DNA of 42,382 bases from a bacterium (GCA_017482685.1 JAFUMP010000016.1:1-42382); one strand, 5' to 3'; numbered from the stretch's first letter, positions 1 through 9,484 are shown. Notes: generated by a model from the letters alone, not told the origin. Translations and numbers: made by a program.

Positions 1-120
1 AACGCTATCGAAAACACTACTGTTGGTAACAAATTAAAAAGAAAAAGAAACCTTCAACAAGTTATGAGAGAATCTTTCTTCTACGGTGCTAACAGATTCG
101 GTAATAACTTCATCGCATAA
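1..120 (+). CDS. C-terminal end of an unrecognised protein (partial)
   Basis: Frame 1 is open from the window edge to a TAA at 118-120 and encodes the last 39 residues of a protein that begins outside the window. The tail is basic in the middle (KLKRKRN) and ends NNFIA. Codon choice (AAC, TTC, GGT) is richer in C-ending codons than the neighbours, which may mean high expression. A rho-independent terminator follows about 70 bases downstream. I cannot assign a family from this fragment. Confidence 0.6.
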   Translation, partial: NAIENTTVGNKLKRKRNLQQVMRESFFYGANRFGNNFIA

Positions 121-191
121 AATCTCTTATTTGAGGTATTTTATTTACCCCTCTCTTATATATATTACTATCTTACATCTTACAAAAATTT

Positions 192-226
192 TACCCCCTC
201 TTCACTCTCTTTGAGGGGTTTTTTTT
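192..226 (+). terminator. Rho-independent terminator after the first gene
   Basis: CCCCTC (195-200) pairs with GAGGGG (213-218) around a 12-base loop and is followed by a run of eight T. It ends the plus-strand transcript that enters from the left. The next gene, on the minus strand, ends at 262. Confidence 0.75.
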
Positions 227-261
227 ATTAAAACAAAGCAAAAATACTAAGTTAAAGATTA

Positions 262-2094
262 TTATTTATTAACAAATAATTCAGCATTAGCTTCTTTTTC
301 AGTTTTAGCACCCGATTCTCTCAAAAAATCGCCATATTCACAAAGCTTTTTATACAAATCGGAATTTAACGTATCTAGTCCTTTTTGTTTAAAGACCATA
401 GCCAATGATTCAGGCAAATTAAATCCAAAACCTTGCTGTAAAGCTGTATGATATTGACGTTCAAAATCCTTATTAACTCTAAATCTATAATTTGAAGTTC
501 TAGTTGACTGATCATCCATGTTTGTAGAAGAACCTAACACATCAACAAAAAATAAAAATTGATTTTTTACAGTGAATAATTGAGCAAATTTTGCTTTAAT
601 AAATTCTGAAGCACTATTTAACAATTTTTTAGAATCTAAATTAAATAATTTTGAAAGAACTTTTACATTATTTTTTTGCTCTTCTAGTGAAAGTTCAGTC
701 GTACCTTCAGCCAAAGCTCTTAATGGAGTTCCATCATGATTGTTTGTTCCAAGAATAAACTCATCTTCACTAAGCCCTGAAAGTTTTAAAAAGTCTGGAT
801 TTCCCCAGCTATCTTTTGGATTATCTTTTTGCCATTGGGTAGTATAAACTCCCACAATATCTTTCACATTTGGTATAACTTTAGGATTTGTTCCCCAACC
901 TGAAAACAAATCTCCCATTCCATCCATCTCATAAATGAGTTTTTGTTTGTCAAAATTATTACCTTTAATTTCATAGGCTGTTTTTTCTATAAAATCAAAG
1001 ACTTCTCTACCCATATCTTTAACTTGAGTCGGTTTTCCTTTTTCGGTAGTCATTGCTAAAGCATAAACCCATCCGACATCAAATCTTATTCCATCATAAT
1101 TTTCTAAGAAAAAAGTGATTTTATCTTTAAAAACTTTATGAGCTTCTGTTTGTGGATTTAGAATTTCTTCAAAGTTTAAAGCTGGTAATCCCCATCCAGC
1201 ATTACCAATGGATGTATTTTCTAAAAATGCATCTGGATTAGCCCAAATTTCTTGATTTGAAAAACCTATGAGACAATCCCCAAACAAATCAATCTTACTA
1301 TAATTTATCTTTGATTTAGCTTCATTATGTTCTTTTTGTGCTAAAAATTGTCTAAATTGGAAAAATTCTATTTCATCTTTATATTGTTCTTTATAACTAT
1401 TAAATTTTTCTTGCTTTTCTGTTGAATTTTTAAAATTTTTAAATAAATCGGGTTCTTTTTTACTTATATAAGGATAAAGCGCAAGACGAGGGTATTTCTC
1501 TGCTACAAGCGGTCTTTGTTTATATGCCTCAAACTCTTGCTGTAATTTTTCTGGAGCTAAACCTTTTCTAAAATTCTCAAAAGCTATTTTCAAAGGTTTT
1601 AATATAGGATAATTTTCATTTTCTCCAAGTTCATTTTCATAATTAATAAAATCCTGAGCTTTACCATCATCTTTTATACACTTTATATCATTTTTAGTTA
1701 AAATTTGCCCATAGGTTTTAGTGTCTTCAACTAAATTTAAAAGATTTATATTCTCTTCACCAAAAGTAATTGCGGTTTTCAAATAAGGACAATAATATCT
1801 ACTATAATGTTTTGTTGTTTGTCCTTCAGGAAAAACTTTAACTGCATTTACACCAGTATAAAAAGCTAATGTATTAATAAAGTTTATAGCTGAAGTTGAA
1901 TTTAATTTCCCAACTCCTGTATCAAAGACCTCTTGAATTGGCATTGAATTTGGATGAATTTTTAATACAGAAACTCCGTTACTAATTCCTAAAACCTTTT
2001 TTGCTTTCAAAATAGTACTTGCATAGTCAGCTTTCATAACTGTAGGCAGAGCTTTTCCGAAATTGGGATTTGTACAATTAGACTCAATTCTCAT
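262..2094 (-). CDS. Divergent GH77-like 4-alpha-glucanotransferase
   Basis: This 610-residue protein resembles amylomaltase/disproportionating enzyme (MalQ, GH77), which transfers alpha-1,4-glucan segments in maltodextrin and glycogen metabolism. The signature order is visible: FGDCLIGF and WANPDAF (compare GD-P and WANP in MalQ), a WG-P segment, then IRFDVGW (nucleophile D339), LIYEMDG (acid/base E389) and NNHDGTPL (third carboxylate D454). Spacing between the three is close to that of known amylomaltases. Identity outside these blocks looks low, so the exact substrate is uncertain. I chose ATG 2094 because AGAGG at 2106-2110 is 11 bases upstream; the GTG at 2103 lies only 2 bases from it. 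There is no signal peptide, and the N-terminus instead carries TNPNFGK (residues 8-14), a motif shared with unrelated proteins in this window. Confidence 0.68.
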   Translation of the reverse strand: MRIESNCTNPNFGKALPTVMKADYASTILKAKKVLGISNGVSVLKIHPNSMPIQEVFDTGVGKLNSTSAINFINTLAFYTGVNAVKVFPEGQTTKHYSRYYCPYLKTAITFGEENINLLNLVEDTKTYGQILTKNDIKCIKDDGKAQDFINYENELGENENYPILKPLKIAFENFRKGLAPEKLQQEFEAYKQRPLVAEKYPRLALYPYISKKEPDLFKNFKNSTEKQEKFNSYKEQYKDEIEFFQFRQFLAQKEHNEAKSKINYSKIDLFGDCLIGFSNQEIWANPDAFLENTSIGNAGWGLPALNFEEILNPQTEAHKVFKDKITFFLENYDGIRFDVGWVYALAMTTEKGKPTQVKDMGREVFDFIEKTAYEIKGNNFDKQKLIYEMDGMGDLFSGWGTNPKVIPNVKDIVGVYTTQWQKDNPKDSWGNPDFLKLSGLSEDEFILGTNNHDGTPLRALAEGTTELSLEEQKNNVKVLSKLFNLDSKKLLNSASEFIKAKFAQLFTVKNQFLFFVDVLGSSTNMDDQSTRTSNYRFRVNKDFERQYHTALQQGFGFNLPESLAMVFKQKGLDTLNSDLYKKLCEYGDFLRESGAKTEKEANAELFVNK

Positions 2095-2132
2095 AATACA
2101 CACAACCTCTTACCCGATATTATAATAAAAAC

Positions 2133-4520
2133 TTATTTTTGTCTATATTTTTTTCTTTTTCTATCATAAGTATAGACCTTAAAATTTTTACCATTATGTT
2201 TTATTAGAATAGAATTTTCGACATCTGTGCGTAAAATTTTTGAGTTGTTTAAAATTGCTAATGTATACAAAGCAGGATGGCCAAATTTATTTTCTCCAAC
2301 TGAAATTATTGAGTATTCTGGTTTTAAATATTTAATTAATTCTTTATTTAGTCCATCAATTGCACCGTGGTGAGGAACTTTCAATACTGTAATATTTGGA
2401 GGAATCGAATTAAGCACATTTAAAATACCACTTGAACTTGCATCTCCTGTAAAAAGCATTTTGAAACCATTATATTCTAACAATGTAATTATCGAATTTT
2501 CATTATCATTATCAGAACTTTCACCTAATAAATTGGTTAATTTTAAATTTTTATTCTCATATACTATTTGCTTATTTTGAGCTAACACAATTTCAACATT
2601 ATTCTTATTTGCTGTTTTATATATTGATTTTGCACTATAAGAATCATGTTCTAAATCATTAACATACACTCGCTTTACATTGAGTTGTTTTAATACATCT
2701 ACTGTTCCACCACAATGATCGTTATCAAAATGAGTAATAATAAGGGTATCTAAATCTTTAATCCCTCTTTCAAGCATATATTTTAATATTATAATTTCTG
2801 CTTGAGACTTTCCGCCCTTATAACCTGATTTGCCAGTATCAATCATTATATACTTATTTTGAGGAGTTTTTATAAGAAATGAATCGGCATTTCCAACATC
2901 AAAAGTAAGGATTTCTAAATTATTATTTTTAATTGGTATTAATGATAATCCCCATATTAAAAGAAGTATTAGTGAAGCTAAGATTAATTTCTTTAAATAT
3001 TTTTCCCGAAATTCTTTGTATAAAAGCCCTGTTATACAAAGTAAAAACGCATAATAAATTAAAATTTGAAATACATTTGGATGAGTTGTTGAAATAGCAG
3101 AATTTGGTAAATGCCCCCAAAAATCTGAAATATTTATTAACAAAGTTAATAAAGGATTTAAAACAAAATCAAATACTTTACAAACGAAATCAGAAATTGG
3201 TCTTATTATACTTAACAAAGAACTTATAAACCCACCAAAACTTAATACTGCAAGAATTGGTACACTCATTATATTGGCAAAAACCGAATATAAGCTAATA
3301 TTACTAAAATAAAAAATTTGTAATGGGATTACCCATAGTTGAGCAATAACTGGTATTGAAACTGCTCCAACAATAAAGTTTTTAAATTTATTTTCAAATT
3401 TGACTATTGCAGGTGACATTATTAGAATCCCAAAAGTAACAATAAATGATAGTTGAAAACCAACATCATTTATAAAAAGAGGGTTATATAAAAGCATTAA
3501 AAGAGCTACAAAAGACAACAAAGAAATACTATGAGCATCCCTATCAATTAACTTTCCTATAAGCACAAACACCAACATAAAAGTTGCTCTGATAATAGAT
3601 GCACCTAGTCCTGTCATTAATGAATAAACCAAAACCATCAACATTCCCAAGACTATACTTAATCTATAATTTAACCTAAGTTTTGAACATATCCCAAAAA
3701 AGAATGAAAAGATAAATGCTACATTCATACCAGAAGCTGCTAATATATGTAACAAGCCAGAATTTGCAAACGACTTCTTTATGTCTTTTGGAGGTGAAAC
3801 TGCATCATCACCAAATACTATACCACCTAACAGTTCTAAATTTGGTGATGGTAAATACTTTGAATGAATTTTAATAATTTCTTCTCTATAGTCGTTTATT
3901 TTTTGCAAAGCTTTAGCTTTATACGACAACTCTTTTTCAATCGGCACAAAAGTTTTTGCATAAAATACTGCATAAGTACTATGATTTCTTAAATAATTTC
4001 CATAATCAAACTGAGAAGGATTTCCTGCTTTAAAAGGCACAGAAAGTCGGCCTTGCATTTTACCAGAAGAATAAATTTTCAATTTCTCTTTAGGAATCTC
4101 TGAATTAATTGTTACCAAAACTTTCTCATCATTAAATTCTTTTGTAATTGAATCAAAATATATTTTATTCACTTTAAAGAAAAACTTTGGCTTACCTTCC
4201 GTAAAACCTTGCGGAATAGAAACAATAGTACCTTCGATTTCAGAATTAATTGGAGCTAAGTTTAATAATTCATCAACATTTTTAATCCGAAAAGACGTAT
4301 TAATAATCCCAAAATAAAATAATAACGTCCAAATAAGAATATATTTGATTGGAAAACATTTTCTTGTTATTGCAAAAAATGTTATTATAAAAAACGTAAA
4401 AGTCGATAATAAAAGAGTTTCTGTTAATGTTGAAATTAATGCAAGCACATAAATTAATGCTGTAAAAAGCATTAGTAAATTTTTGTTTTGATAAAGTATT
4501 AAACAAAATTTATTTAGCAT
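2133..4520 (-). CDS. comEC: ComEC/Rec2-family DNA uptake channel
   Basis: At 795 residues this is full length for ComEC, the inner-membrane channel that imports single-stranded DNA during natural transformation. The N-terminus has clustered membrane segments, followed by a DUF4131/OB-like region (about 75-200). The central competence domain begins near GIVFGDD and HILAASGMN and has many membrane segments. The C-terminal metallo-beta-lactamase domain has THFDNDHCGG (T596), FTGD (D693), PHHG (716-719) and GHP (747-749). The metal-binding motifs look intact, so the domain may be an active nuclease. The start overlaps the end of kdsC by 11 bases, so the two are probably translationally coupled. 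PilT is encoded at 26.1-27.2 kb, but I see no other competence gene here. Confidence 0.93.
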   Translation of the reverse strand: MLNKFCLILYQNKNLLMLFTALIYVLALISTLTETLLLSTFTFFIITFFAITRKCFPIKYILIWTLLFYFGIINTSFRIKNVDELLNLAPINSEIEGTIVSIPQGFTEGKPKFFFKVNKIYFDSITKEFNDEKVLVTINSEIPKEKLKIYSSGKMQGRLSVPFKAGNPSQFDYGNYLRNHSTYAVFYAKTFVPIEKELSYKAKALQKINDYREEIIKIHSKYLPSPNLELLGGIVFGDDAVSPPKDIKKSFANSGLLHILAASGMNVAFIFSFFFGICSKLRLNYRLSIVLGMLMVLVYSLMTGLGASIIRATFMLVFVLIGKLIDRDAHSISLLSFVALLMLLYNPLFINDVGFQLSFIVTFGILIMSPAIVKFENKFKNFIVGAVSIPVIAQLWVIPLQIFYFSNISLYSVFANIMSVPILAVLSFGGFISSLLSIIRPISDFVCKVFDFVLNPLLTLLINISDFWGHLPNSAISTTHPNVFQILIYYAFLLCITGLLYKEFREKYLKKLILASLILLLIWGLSLIPIKNNNLEILTFDVGNADSFLIKTPQNKYIMIDTGKSGYKGGKSQAEIIILKYMLERGIKDLDTLIITHFDNDHCGGTVDVLKQLNVKRVYVNDLEHDSYSAKSIYKTANKNNVEIVLAQNKQIVYENKNLKLTNLLGESSDNDNENSIITLLEYNGFKMLFTGDASSSGILNVLNSIPPNITVLKVPHHGAIDGLNKELIKYLKPEYSIISVGENKFGHPALYTLAILNNSKILRTDVENSILIKHNGKNFKVYTYDRKRKKYRQK

Positions 4521-5052
4521 CTGTTTCCGAAATTACAGCAATTTTTTCAATATTTTGAGCTTCTAATATGAAGTCACAAAGCTCTCTTACAGCACCACGT
4601 CCACCATTTATTGATGACTGAAAATTACAAATTTGTTTAACCTCTTTTACAGCATCATTTGGACAACAAGCTAGAGCAACTTTTTCTAAAATGCAAATAT
4701 CAGGTATGTCATCTCCCATATATGCAACATTTTCATAAGTAAACCCATATTTTGCAAGGATTTCATCTAATGCAGGCAATTTAAATTTTTGTCCTTGATA
4801 TATTTCGGTGATTTTTAAATTTTCAGCCCTATGTTGAACGGTTCCATTATTTCTTGCAGTAATAATAGCTGTAATAAATCCAGACTTATTAGCTCTTACA
4901 ATTCCATGTCCATCTTTAACATTAAAAGTTTTATATTCTACACCGTTTTCATCATACGTAACACTACCGTCAGTCATTACACCATCAACATCAAATGCTA
5001 AAAGCTTAATATTTTTTGCTAAATCTTCTACATTACCTCTTAATTCCGCCAT
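4510..5052 (-). CDS. kdsC: 3-deoxy-D-manno-octulosonate 8-phosphate phosphatase (KdsC)
   Basis: This 180-residue HAD phosphatase removes phosphate from Kdo-8-phosphate in the pathway to the LPS inner core. Motif I is AFDVDGVMTDG (nucleophile D21, acid/base D23). Motif II is TARNNG (65-70), followed by the QGQKFK segment and motif IV YMGDDIPD (D114/D115). The short, cap-less form matches KdsC/YrbI, and the GGRGAVRE tail is typical of it. It implies an outer membrane with Kdo-containing LPS. AAAGGAG precedes the ATG at good spacing. It is first in an operon with comEC. Confidence 0.93.
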   Translation of the reverse strand: MAELRGNVEDLAKNIKLLAFDVDGVMTDGSVTYDENGVEYKTFNVKDGHGIVRANKSGFITAIITARNNGTVQHRAENLKITEIYQGQKFKLPALDEILAKYGFTYENVAYMGDDIPDICILEKVALACCPNDAVKEVKQICNFQSSINGGRGAVRELCDFILEAQNIEKIAVISETDAK

Positions 5053-5081
5053 AAATAAACTCCTTTAGTAAACTTAAAATT

Positions 5082-5087
5082 ATTATA
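5082..5087 (-). promoter_or_regulatory. -10 box of the kdsC-comEC promoter
   Basis: TATAAT on the minus strand lies 29 bases before the kdsC ATG, leaving a short leader that carries AAAGGAG. No convincing -35 is seen. The divergent TrmB-like gene has its own promoter within the same 83-base gap, so the two could interfere or share regulation. Confidence 0.5.
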
Positions 5088-5100
5088 CAATAAACTAAAT

Positions 5101-5129
5101 TTGCAAGTACAAAAAAAATCTGCTAAAAT
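5101..5129 (+). promoter_or_regulatory. Promoter of the TrmB-like gene, leaderless
   Basis: TTGCAA (5101-5106), a 17-base spacer and TAAAAT (5124-5129) preceded by TG (extended -10). The ATG follows 6 bases later with no Shine-Dalgarno, so the transcript probably starts at or next to the start codon. Confidence 0.6.
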
Positions 5130-5135
5130 CTAGCT

Positions 5136-5960
5136 ATGGCAGATTTGGTAGAAAAACTTAAAGATATTGGGTTTAATTCGTACGAAGCAAAGGTATATAT
5201 TGCGTTATTAAAAAAATACCCTGCAACAGGATATGAGGTTGCAAAATTAGCAAATATTCCACAATCTAGAACTTATGATACTTTAAAAATACTCGAAGAA
5301 AAAAATATTGTTGCTTCAACAAATACAAAACCTATTTCTTATACCCCAATTAAACCTAAGCAAATTTTAGCTAGTTATCAAAAAAAAATGAATTCAACAA
5401 TTAATTATCTTGAAAAACATTTACCAGAGGTTAAAGATGATTATAAAGAACCTGTAATCACAATTAGCGGAAAACAAAATATACAAAATAAAATAATAGA
5501 AGTCATACAAAACGCTAAGCGTGAAATCTATATGGAAGTTTGGTCACAAGATTATAAAATTTTTGAACAAGAACTTCTTAACGCATATAATCGAAATGTT
5601 GAAATTAGAATTGTTGGCTACGACAACTTTCAAGCACGTTTTGGAATGGTTTTTCAACACGCTTTTGCAAAAGATATTGAAATGTCATTAGGCGGAAGAA
5701 TGGTTATTATAGCAGCTGATGATTCCGAAGGTGTTGTTGGGAAAATCTCTTCATTTAAGAATGAATCAAGCGATTTGAATATTATTTATACACAAAATAA
5801 AAGTATTGTTTTCATAATTAAAGAATTTATAGTTCATGATATGTATCTTATTGACGTTGAAGAAAACCTTGTAGAGCAAATGAAATACATTTATGGTAAA
5901 GGCTTTAAACGCTTAAAAGATAAAGTTTTAGGTCATAATTCTACCTATATGATTCATTAA
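5136..5960 (+). CDS. TrmB-family transcriptional regulator
   Basis: The 274-residue protein begins with a winged helix of the TrmB type (about 1-75). Its typical opening is LKDIGFNSYEAKVYIALLK, and a recognition helix lies around IPQSRTYDTLKILEEK. A linker helix (80-105) follows. The C-terminal half (about 110-250) resembles the PLD-like TrmB effector region (AKREIYMEVW). Archaeal TrmB proteins sense sugars; bacterial homologues are mostly uncharacterised, so the ligand is unknown. It is divergent from kdsC and its stop overlaps the stop of the DUF115 gene by 4 bases in a shared TTAA. Confidence 0.82.
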   Translation: MADLVEKLKDIGFNSYEAKVYIALLKKYPATGYEVAKLANIPQSRTYDTLKILEEKNIVASTNTKPISYTPIKPKQILASYQKKMNSTINYLEKHLPEVKDDYKEPVITISGKQNIQNKIIEVIQNAKREIYMEVWSQDYKIFEQELLNAYNRNVEIRIVGYDNFQARFGMVFQHAFAKDIEMSLGGRMVIIAADDSEGVVGKISSFKNESSDLNIIYTQNKSIVFIIKEFIVHDMYLIDVEENLVEQMKYIYGKGFKRLKDKVLGHNSTYMIH

Positions 5961-7627
5961 ATCAACTTATTATCTTTAAGTTTTTCTACGACATTTTTAA
6001 TTGCTTGTTTTGTGTTTTCCATAAAGCTTTGCGCTAATTCTGTATCAAAGTTTTTTTGTAAAACTATTAAAATATCAGCCTGCATATATTGATAAATTAA
6101 AACAGATTTGATTACTTTTGAAACTAATGCTGTTGAAAATATTCCGCTAGATAATGCTCTTATAATATCATTTATTGCACAAAACTCTTCTTGAATAAAT
6201 TCTTGTATATTAAATGTAAAAGGCTCTACAAAAGCTACTGGTTGTATATGAGAATTTGTATTCAAATTAAGCTCGCTAAATTTAATATTTTTAACTCCTT
6301 CGATTAATGCACCAAAAGATGTAAGATTATATACTTCTTTATAATTTAATTCTTTTATAAGCGTTTCAAAATGAGTAATAAATGCTTGATAATCATCTCT
6401 TGTATATACCATTTCCCCCTTTACCGATTTAACTTGAACAAGGTTTTTCGGTATATTATCAACAACAATCTCATCTTGAGAAACTCTATTCATAGTTTCA
6501 CCATAGCTATAAATAACATTGTCTTTAAACGCTAAATCAATACCTGCTAAAACAATTTTTGAAAAGCCCATTTTTATTGCAGAAACAAACGCCATAGTTG
6601 AAGCTGTTCCACCAGATTCATAAAATTTCATAAAACTATTGTATTTAGCAAGTTTTTTTATAAAGAAATCTGTTTCAGAAAAGTTCACAAAAATTTTGTG
6701 AAAACCTTTTTTCATAATACTTTTATCTGTGCGAATATCTACAATTGCATTAATTTTATTAAATAATTCTTCTGATCCAGATAAAGTTCTATCCATATTT
6801 GCAGCGTCTAAACAGACAACAAAATCAGGTATAATACCATTTTGAACTAAATATGAAGTTGATTTATTGACAGAAAATATCACAAATTTATTTCGATTTT
6901 GCTTTATATTTTCAATATTATCAGCTAAAGATGGCCCTGCACCAGCAATCAAAGCAGTTTGTCCAATAAACTTGCTTTCTAAATCAGAAAGTAAATAAAC
7001 TTTATTTTTATTTATATAAGTAATATTATCAATGGTATTAGCCAACCATTCCTTTGAAAATCTTGTTATTGTATTAATATCAATCATTTTACTTTTACAA
7101 GAATCAAAAACTTTTTGCGTTAGAATTAATAATTCTTTATTTTTAACCATTGCATAATTTGGTAAATAAACTATTTCAACTCTATCTTTGGTAATGTACG
7201 TTGAACTTAATTTAGAAATAAGTTCATCTAAATCATTTGTTAAAAATACTCTACCACTTGCTAATATTTCAGACATATCGACATTTGACAAAACAAAATG
7301 TAATAGATTCAAATCAGGTTCATATAAATAAATTTTTGATGAATAAGAATTGTACAACTCATCAATTAAATACCCTAATCCCATACCAAACGCAATAATG
7401 ATATCTGTTGATTTCATTTCTTGTTTAATATTACTTTTAAGCATTAATTTTATAGCTTCTCTAGGATTTTGCAAATCATCTGCTGGCAAATCATCTTTTA
7501 AGAGCACATAATCATTAGTTGGAGTAACACAGTAAGAAATTCCAATACGGCTTTCTTCTGGTGAAATTTTTGCAAGCCTTCTTTTTAAAGCTTGATTGTC
7601 AATACTCTCTAAATTCTTATTAAACAT
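5957..7627 (-). CDS. DUF115 / motility accessory factor-like protein
   Basis: About 556 residues. The central part matches the DUF115 (MAF, 6-hydroxymethylpterin pyrophosphokinase MptE-like) fold: IIAFGMGLGYLIDEL, YLYEPDLNLL, then the core IAGAGPSLADNIENI, VNKSTSYLVQNGIIPDFVVCLD and YESGGTASTMAF. In flagellated bacteria MAF proteins glycosylate flagellin with nonulosonic acids, and other members sit in surface polysaccharide loci. No flagellar gene is in this window, so the acceptor is unknown. I chose ATG 7627, because AAGGA is 9 bases upstream; the TTG two codons earlier is too close to it. Confidence 0.8.
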   Translation of the reverse strand: MFNKNLESIDNQALKRRLAKISPEESRIGISYCVTPTNDYVLLKDDLPADDLQNPREAIKLMLKSNIKQEMKSTDIIIAFGMGLGYLIDELYNSYSSKIYLYEPDLNLLHFVLSNVDMSEILASGRVFLTNDLDELISKLSSTYITKDRVEIVYLPNYAMVKNKELLILTQKVFDSCKSKMIDINTITRFSKEWLANTIDNITYINKNKVYLLSDLESKFIGQTALIAGAGPSLADNIENIKQNRNKFVIFSVNKSTSYLVQNGIIPDFVVCLDAANMDRTLSGSEELFNKINAIVDIRTDKSIMKKGFHKIFVNFSETDFFIKKLAKYNSFMKFYESGGTASTMAFVSAIKMGFSKIVLAGIDLAFKDNVIYSYGETMNRVSQDEIVVDNIPKNLVQVKSVKGEMVYTRDDYQAFITHFETLIKELNYKEVYNLTSFGALIEGVKNIKFSELNLNTNSHIQPVAFVEPFTFNIQEFIQEEFCAINDIIRALSSGIFSTALVSKVIKSVLIYQYMQADILIVLQKNFDTELAQSFMENTKQAIKNVVEKLKDNKLI

Positions 7628-7705
7628 GCTCAAAAATCCTTTTTTGCTTTTAAACTAGCATATTTTCCCAACAAAGTAAAGGCAAAAGCTTAAATATCAA
7701 CCGTT

Positions 7706-8593
7706 TTAAGTAGAACCACCTTCTCTATTATCAATCAAAGCCTCAAATTGTCGAAAAACATCATTTCCTACTAATTGCTCTAATCTAGAACGCTTTTCAA
7801 AAAAATCTCCACGAGCTTTTTGTTGCTCATCTAATGCTTCTCTATAGAAAGTATCTGTCATTAATATAACAGGCTTAGATAAATTTTGAGAAGATTTATA
7901 GTTGTCATAACTTCTTGCAACCATTGCTGTTGTCATATTATACAATTCTCTTGAAGTTAAATAATCATAATACATATCCACAACTTTTTGCTGCAACTCT
8001 TCAACTTTTCTTACAAGAATAATCATATCGGCATCCGTAACTTGCGTATATTTATAATTTAACGCTTTTGTATCGGTTGACATTATACCTAAAGTATTAC
8101 CACCAATTAAAGCTGCACTTGCTAAAACAGGGTTTCCCATGCCAGCACCAATCATTGTGGACATTCCTGCAATAGTTGTCAAAACTTTTTTTACAGCACC
8201 TGAATCTGGTTTATCTTTATCAGGATTTGAAAGTTTATATATAGCAAATTTAATCGTATCACTTCTCATTGCTGCACCTTGCCAAAGTAAAGATAAATCA
8301 GCAAGCATATCATTATAATCAACTTCAATTTCTTTAGAAATTTCTAAAGCCATTTTTTTTATACTTAAATCTGCATAAGTTAAGTTTTGACTATCTTCTA
8401 CAGTTACTTCTTTTTGAACAATCGGTTGCACTACAGGTTTTATATCAAAATCAACTTTTTGTTCAGGCATATCAGTTGTTCCAAGTCTATAAAAAGGTTC
8501 TTTTGCAGATGAAACATCTTCCATCTTAATTTCTGCAAAAGTATTAAGAGAAGTCGCTAACATTAAAAGAAAAATTAATAAACCTTTTTTCAT
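7706..8593 (-). CDS. Secreted protein of unknown function, paralogue of the upstream gene
   Basis: 295 residues with a clear signal peptide (about 1-20, ending TFA). The mature part has a helical region with LWQGAAMRSDTIKFAIYKL, a Gly/Ala/Met-rich hydrophobic stretch (about 140-175) that could insert in a membrane, and a charged helical C-terminus. It aligns along most of its length with the 8607-9437 product (LWQG, then a small-residue hydrophobic patch, then an ELxxxVEXLQ helix and a YYxY segment), so the two arose by tandem duplication. Its AAGAGG ribosome site overlaps the end of the upstream gene. I recognise no domain; it could be a periplasmic or envelope structural protein. Confidence 0.75.
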   Translation of the reverse strand: MKKGLLIFLLMLATSLNTFAEIKMEDVSSAKEPFYRLGTTDMPEQKVDFDIKPVVQPIVQKEVTVEDSQNLTYADLSIKKMALEISKEIEVDYNDMLADLSLLWQGAAMRSDTIKFAIYKLSNPDKDKPDSGAVKKVLTTIAGMSTMIGAGMGNPVLASAALIGGNTLGIMSTDTKALNYKYTQVTDADMIILVRKVEELQQKVVDMYYDYLTSRELYNMTTAMVARSYDNYKSSQNLSKPVILMTDTFYREALDEQQKARGDFFEKRSRLEQLVGNDVFRQFEALIDNREGGST

Positions 8594-8606
8594 TTATTCT
8601 TACCTC

Positions 8607-9437
8607 TTAACCTTCATTTTTCTCTTTGTACAAAACTGAATCGAAATCATATTGGTACATTTCTAGCGAGTCTACGATTTTCTTACCTGCTAACCTTTGA
8701 AGCTGTATGTGATATTTTTTCGCAACTTGCTCTAATTTATATTCTTGTAACCTCATTGAATCATATAAATTAGTTGAAATTGCTAGCTCCATAATATCAT
8801 TTCCATAAAGAGCATTATTATAATTTCTGCTATATAACAGCATCTTAGAACGGGTTGCTTTAAGTTGAGTCAAAGTATTTTTGTAATTATAATAAGAACT
8901 TATAAGCGTATCTTGCAAATCTTCGACCATTCCTGCAAGTTCAATAAGCTCAGTATCTGTTAATGGAGTTTCTTGAGGTACATTTTTTTTATTTAAAAGT
9001 CCTTGTGCTAATCTACCCGCAGAAAATGCAGATGTTTGTATCGCTGGATTTGCACCCATTAAGCTTGGAACAAATGATGCACCTGAAACAATTGCTGAAA
9101 GAGTTTTTGCCATTAAAGAAGAATGAATCCTTCTTTGAGATTCTGGTGTTGCAAGTTTTTTTAAAGCAAATTCAATTACCTGATTATTTTCTACAGTACC
9201 TTGCCAAAGTTTTTCTAAATCTTTTAAATCACGTTCTTTTTGCTCATCAATAATATTGGCTAAAGATTCAGAATCTTTGAGTAATAAAGATCCCTGCAAA
9301 GACTGATTTATAGAGCCAGTATCTATTTCAGTTTTTTCTATTGCCGTTTTATCTAAAGTTACAATACTTGCTCCTGTTGCAAAACAAGGCAACGAAAAAC
9401 ACAATAAAACTATACTCCCTATAAATCTTCTTTTCAT
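8607..9437 (-). CDS. Secreted protein of unknown function, paralogue of the downstream gene
   Basis: 277 residues from ATG 9437. The signal peptide begins MKRRFIGSIVLL and ends CFA. The earlier in-frame ATG at 9452 would add five residues and overlap the -35/-10 spacer, so I reject it. The body shares LWQGTVENNQVIEFALKKL, a Ser/Ala/Gly-rich hydrophobic patch (about 115-150), VEDLQDTLISSYYNYKN and a helical tail with its neighbour. It lies 13 bases upstream of that paralogue and 47 bases downstream of mutL, and has its own leaderless promoter. Function unknown. Confidence 0.72.
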   Translation of the reverse strand: MKRRFIGSIVLLCFSLPCFATGASIVTLDKTAIEKTEIDTGSINQSLQGSLLLKDSESLANIIDEQKERDLKDLEKLWQGTVENNQVIEFALKKLATPESQRRIHSSLMAKTLSAIVSGASFVPSLMGANPAIQTSAFSAGRLAQGLLNKKNVPQETPLTDTELIELAGMVEDLQDTLISSYYNYKNTLTQLKATRSKMLLYSRNYNNALYGNDIMELAISTNLYDSMRLQEYKLEQVAKKYHIQLQRLAGKKIVDSLEMYQYDFDSVLYKEKNEG

Positions 9438-9443
9438 AATATA

Positions 9444-9472
9444 TTTATACATTAAATAAAACTAACTATCAA
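9444..9472 (-). promoter_or_regulatory. Promoter of the secreted-protein pair, leaderless
   Basis: On the minus strand TTGATA (9467-9472), a 17-base spacer and TATAAA (9444-9449), then 6 bases to the ATG at 9437. No Shine-Dalgarno is present. The promoter lies inside the gap after mutL, so the pair can be expressed separately from it. Confidence 0.6.
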
Positions 9473-9484
9473 GAAATTAGGTGA

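Noticed and set aside
9438-9452. Upstream ATG for the 277-residue secreted protein
   Set aside because: It lies within the -35/-10 promoter span and would put extra residues before the signal peptide.
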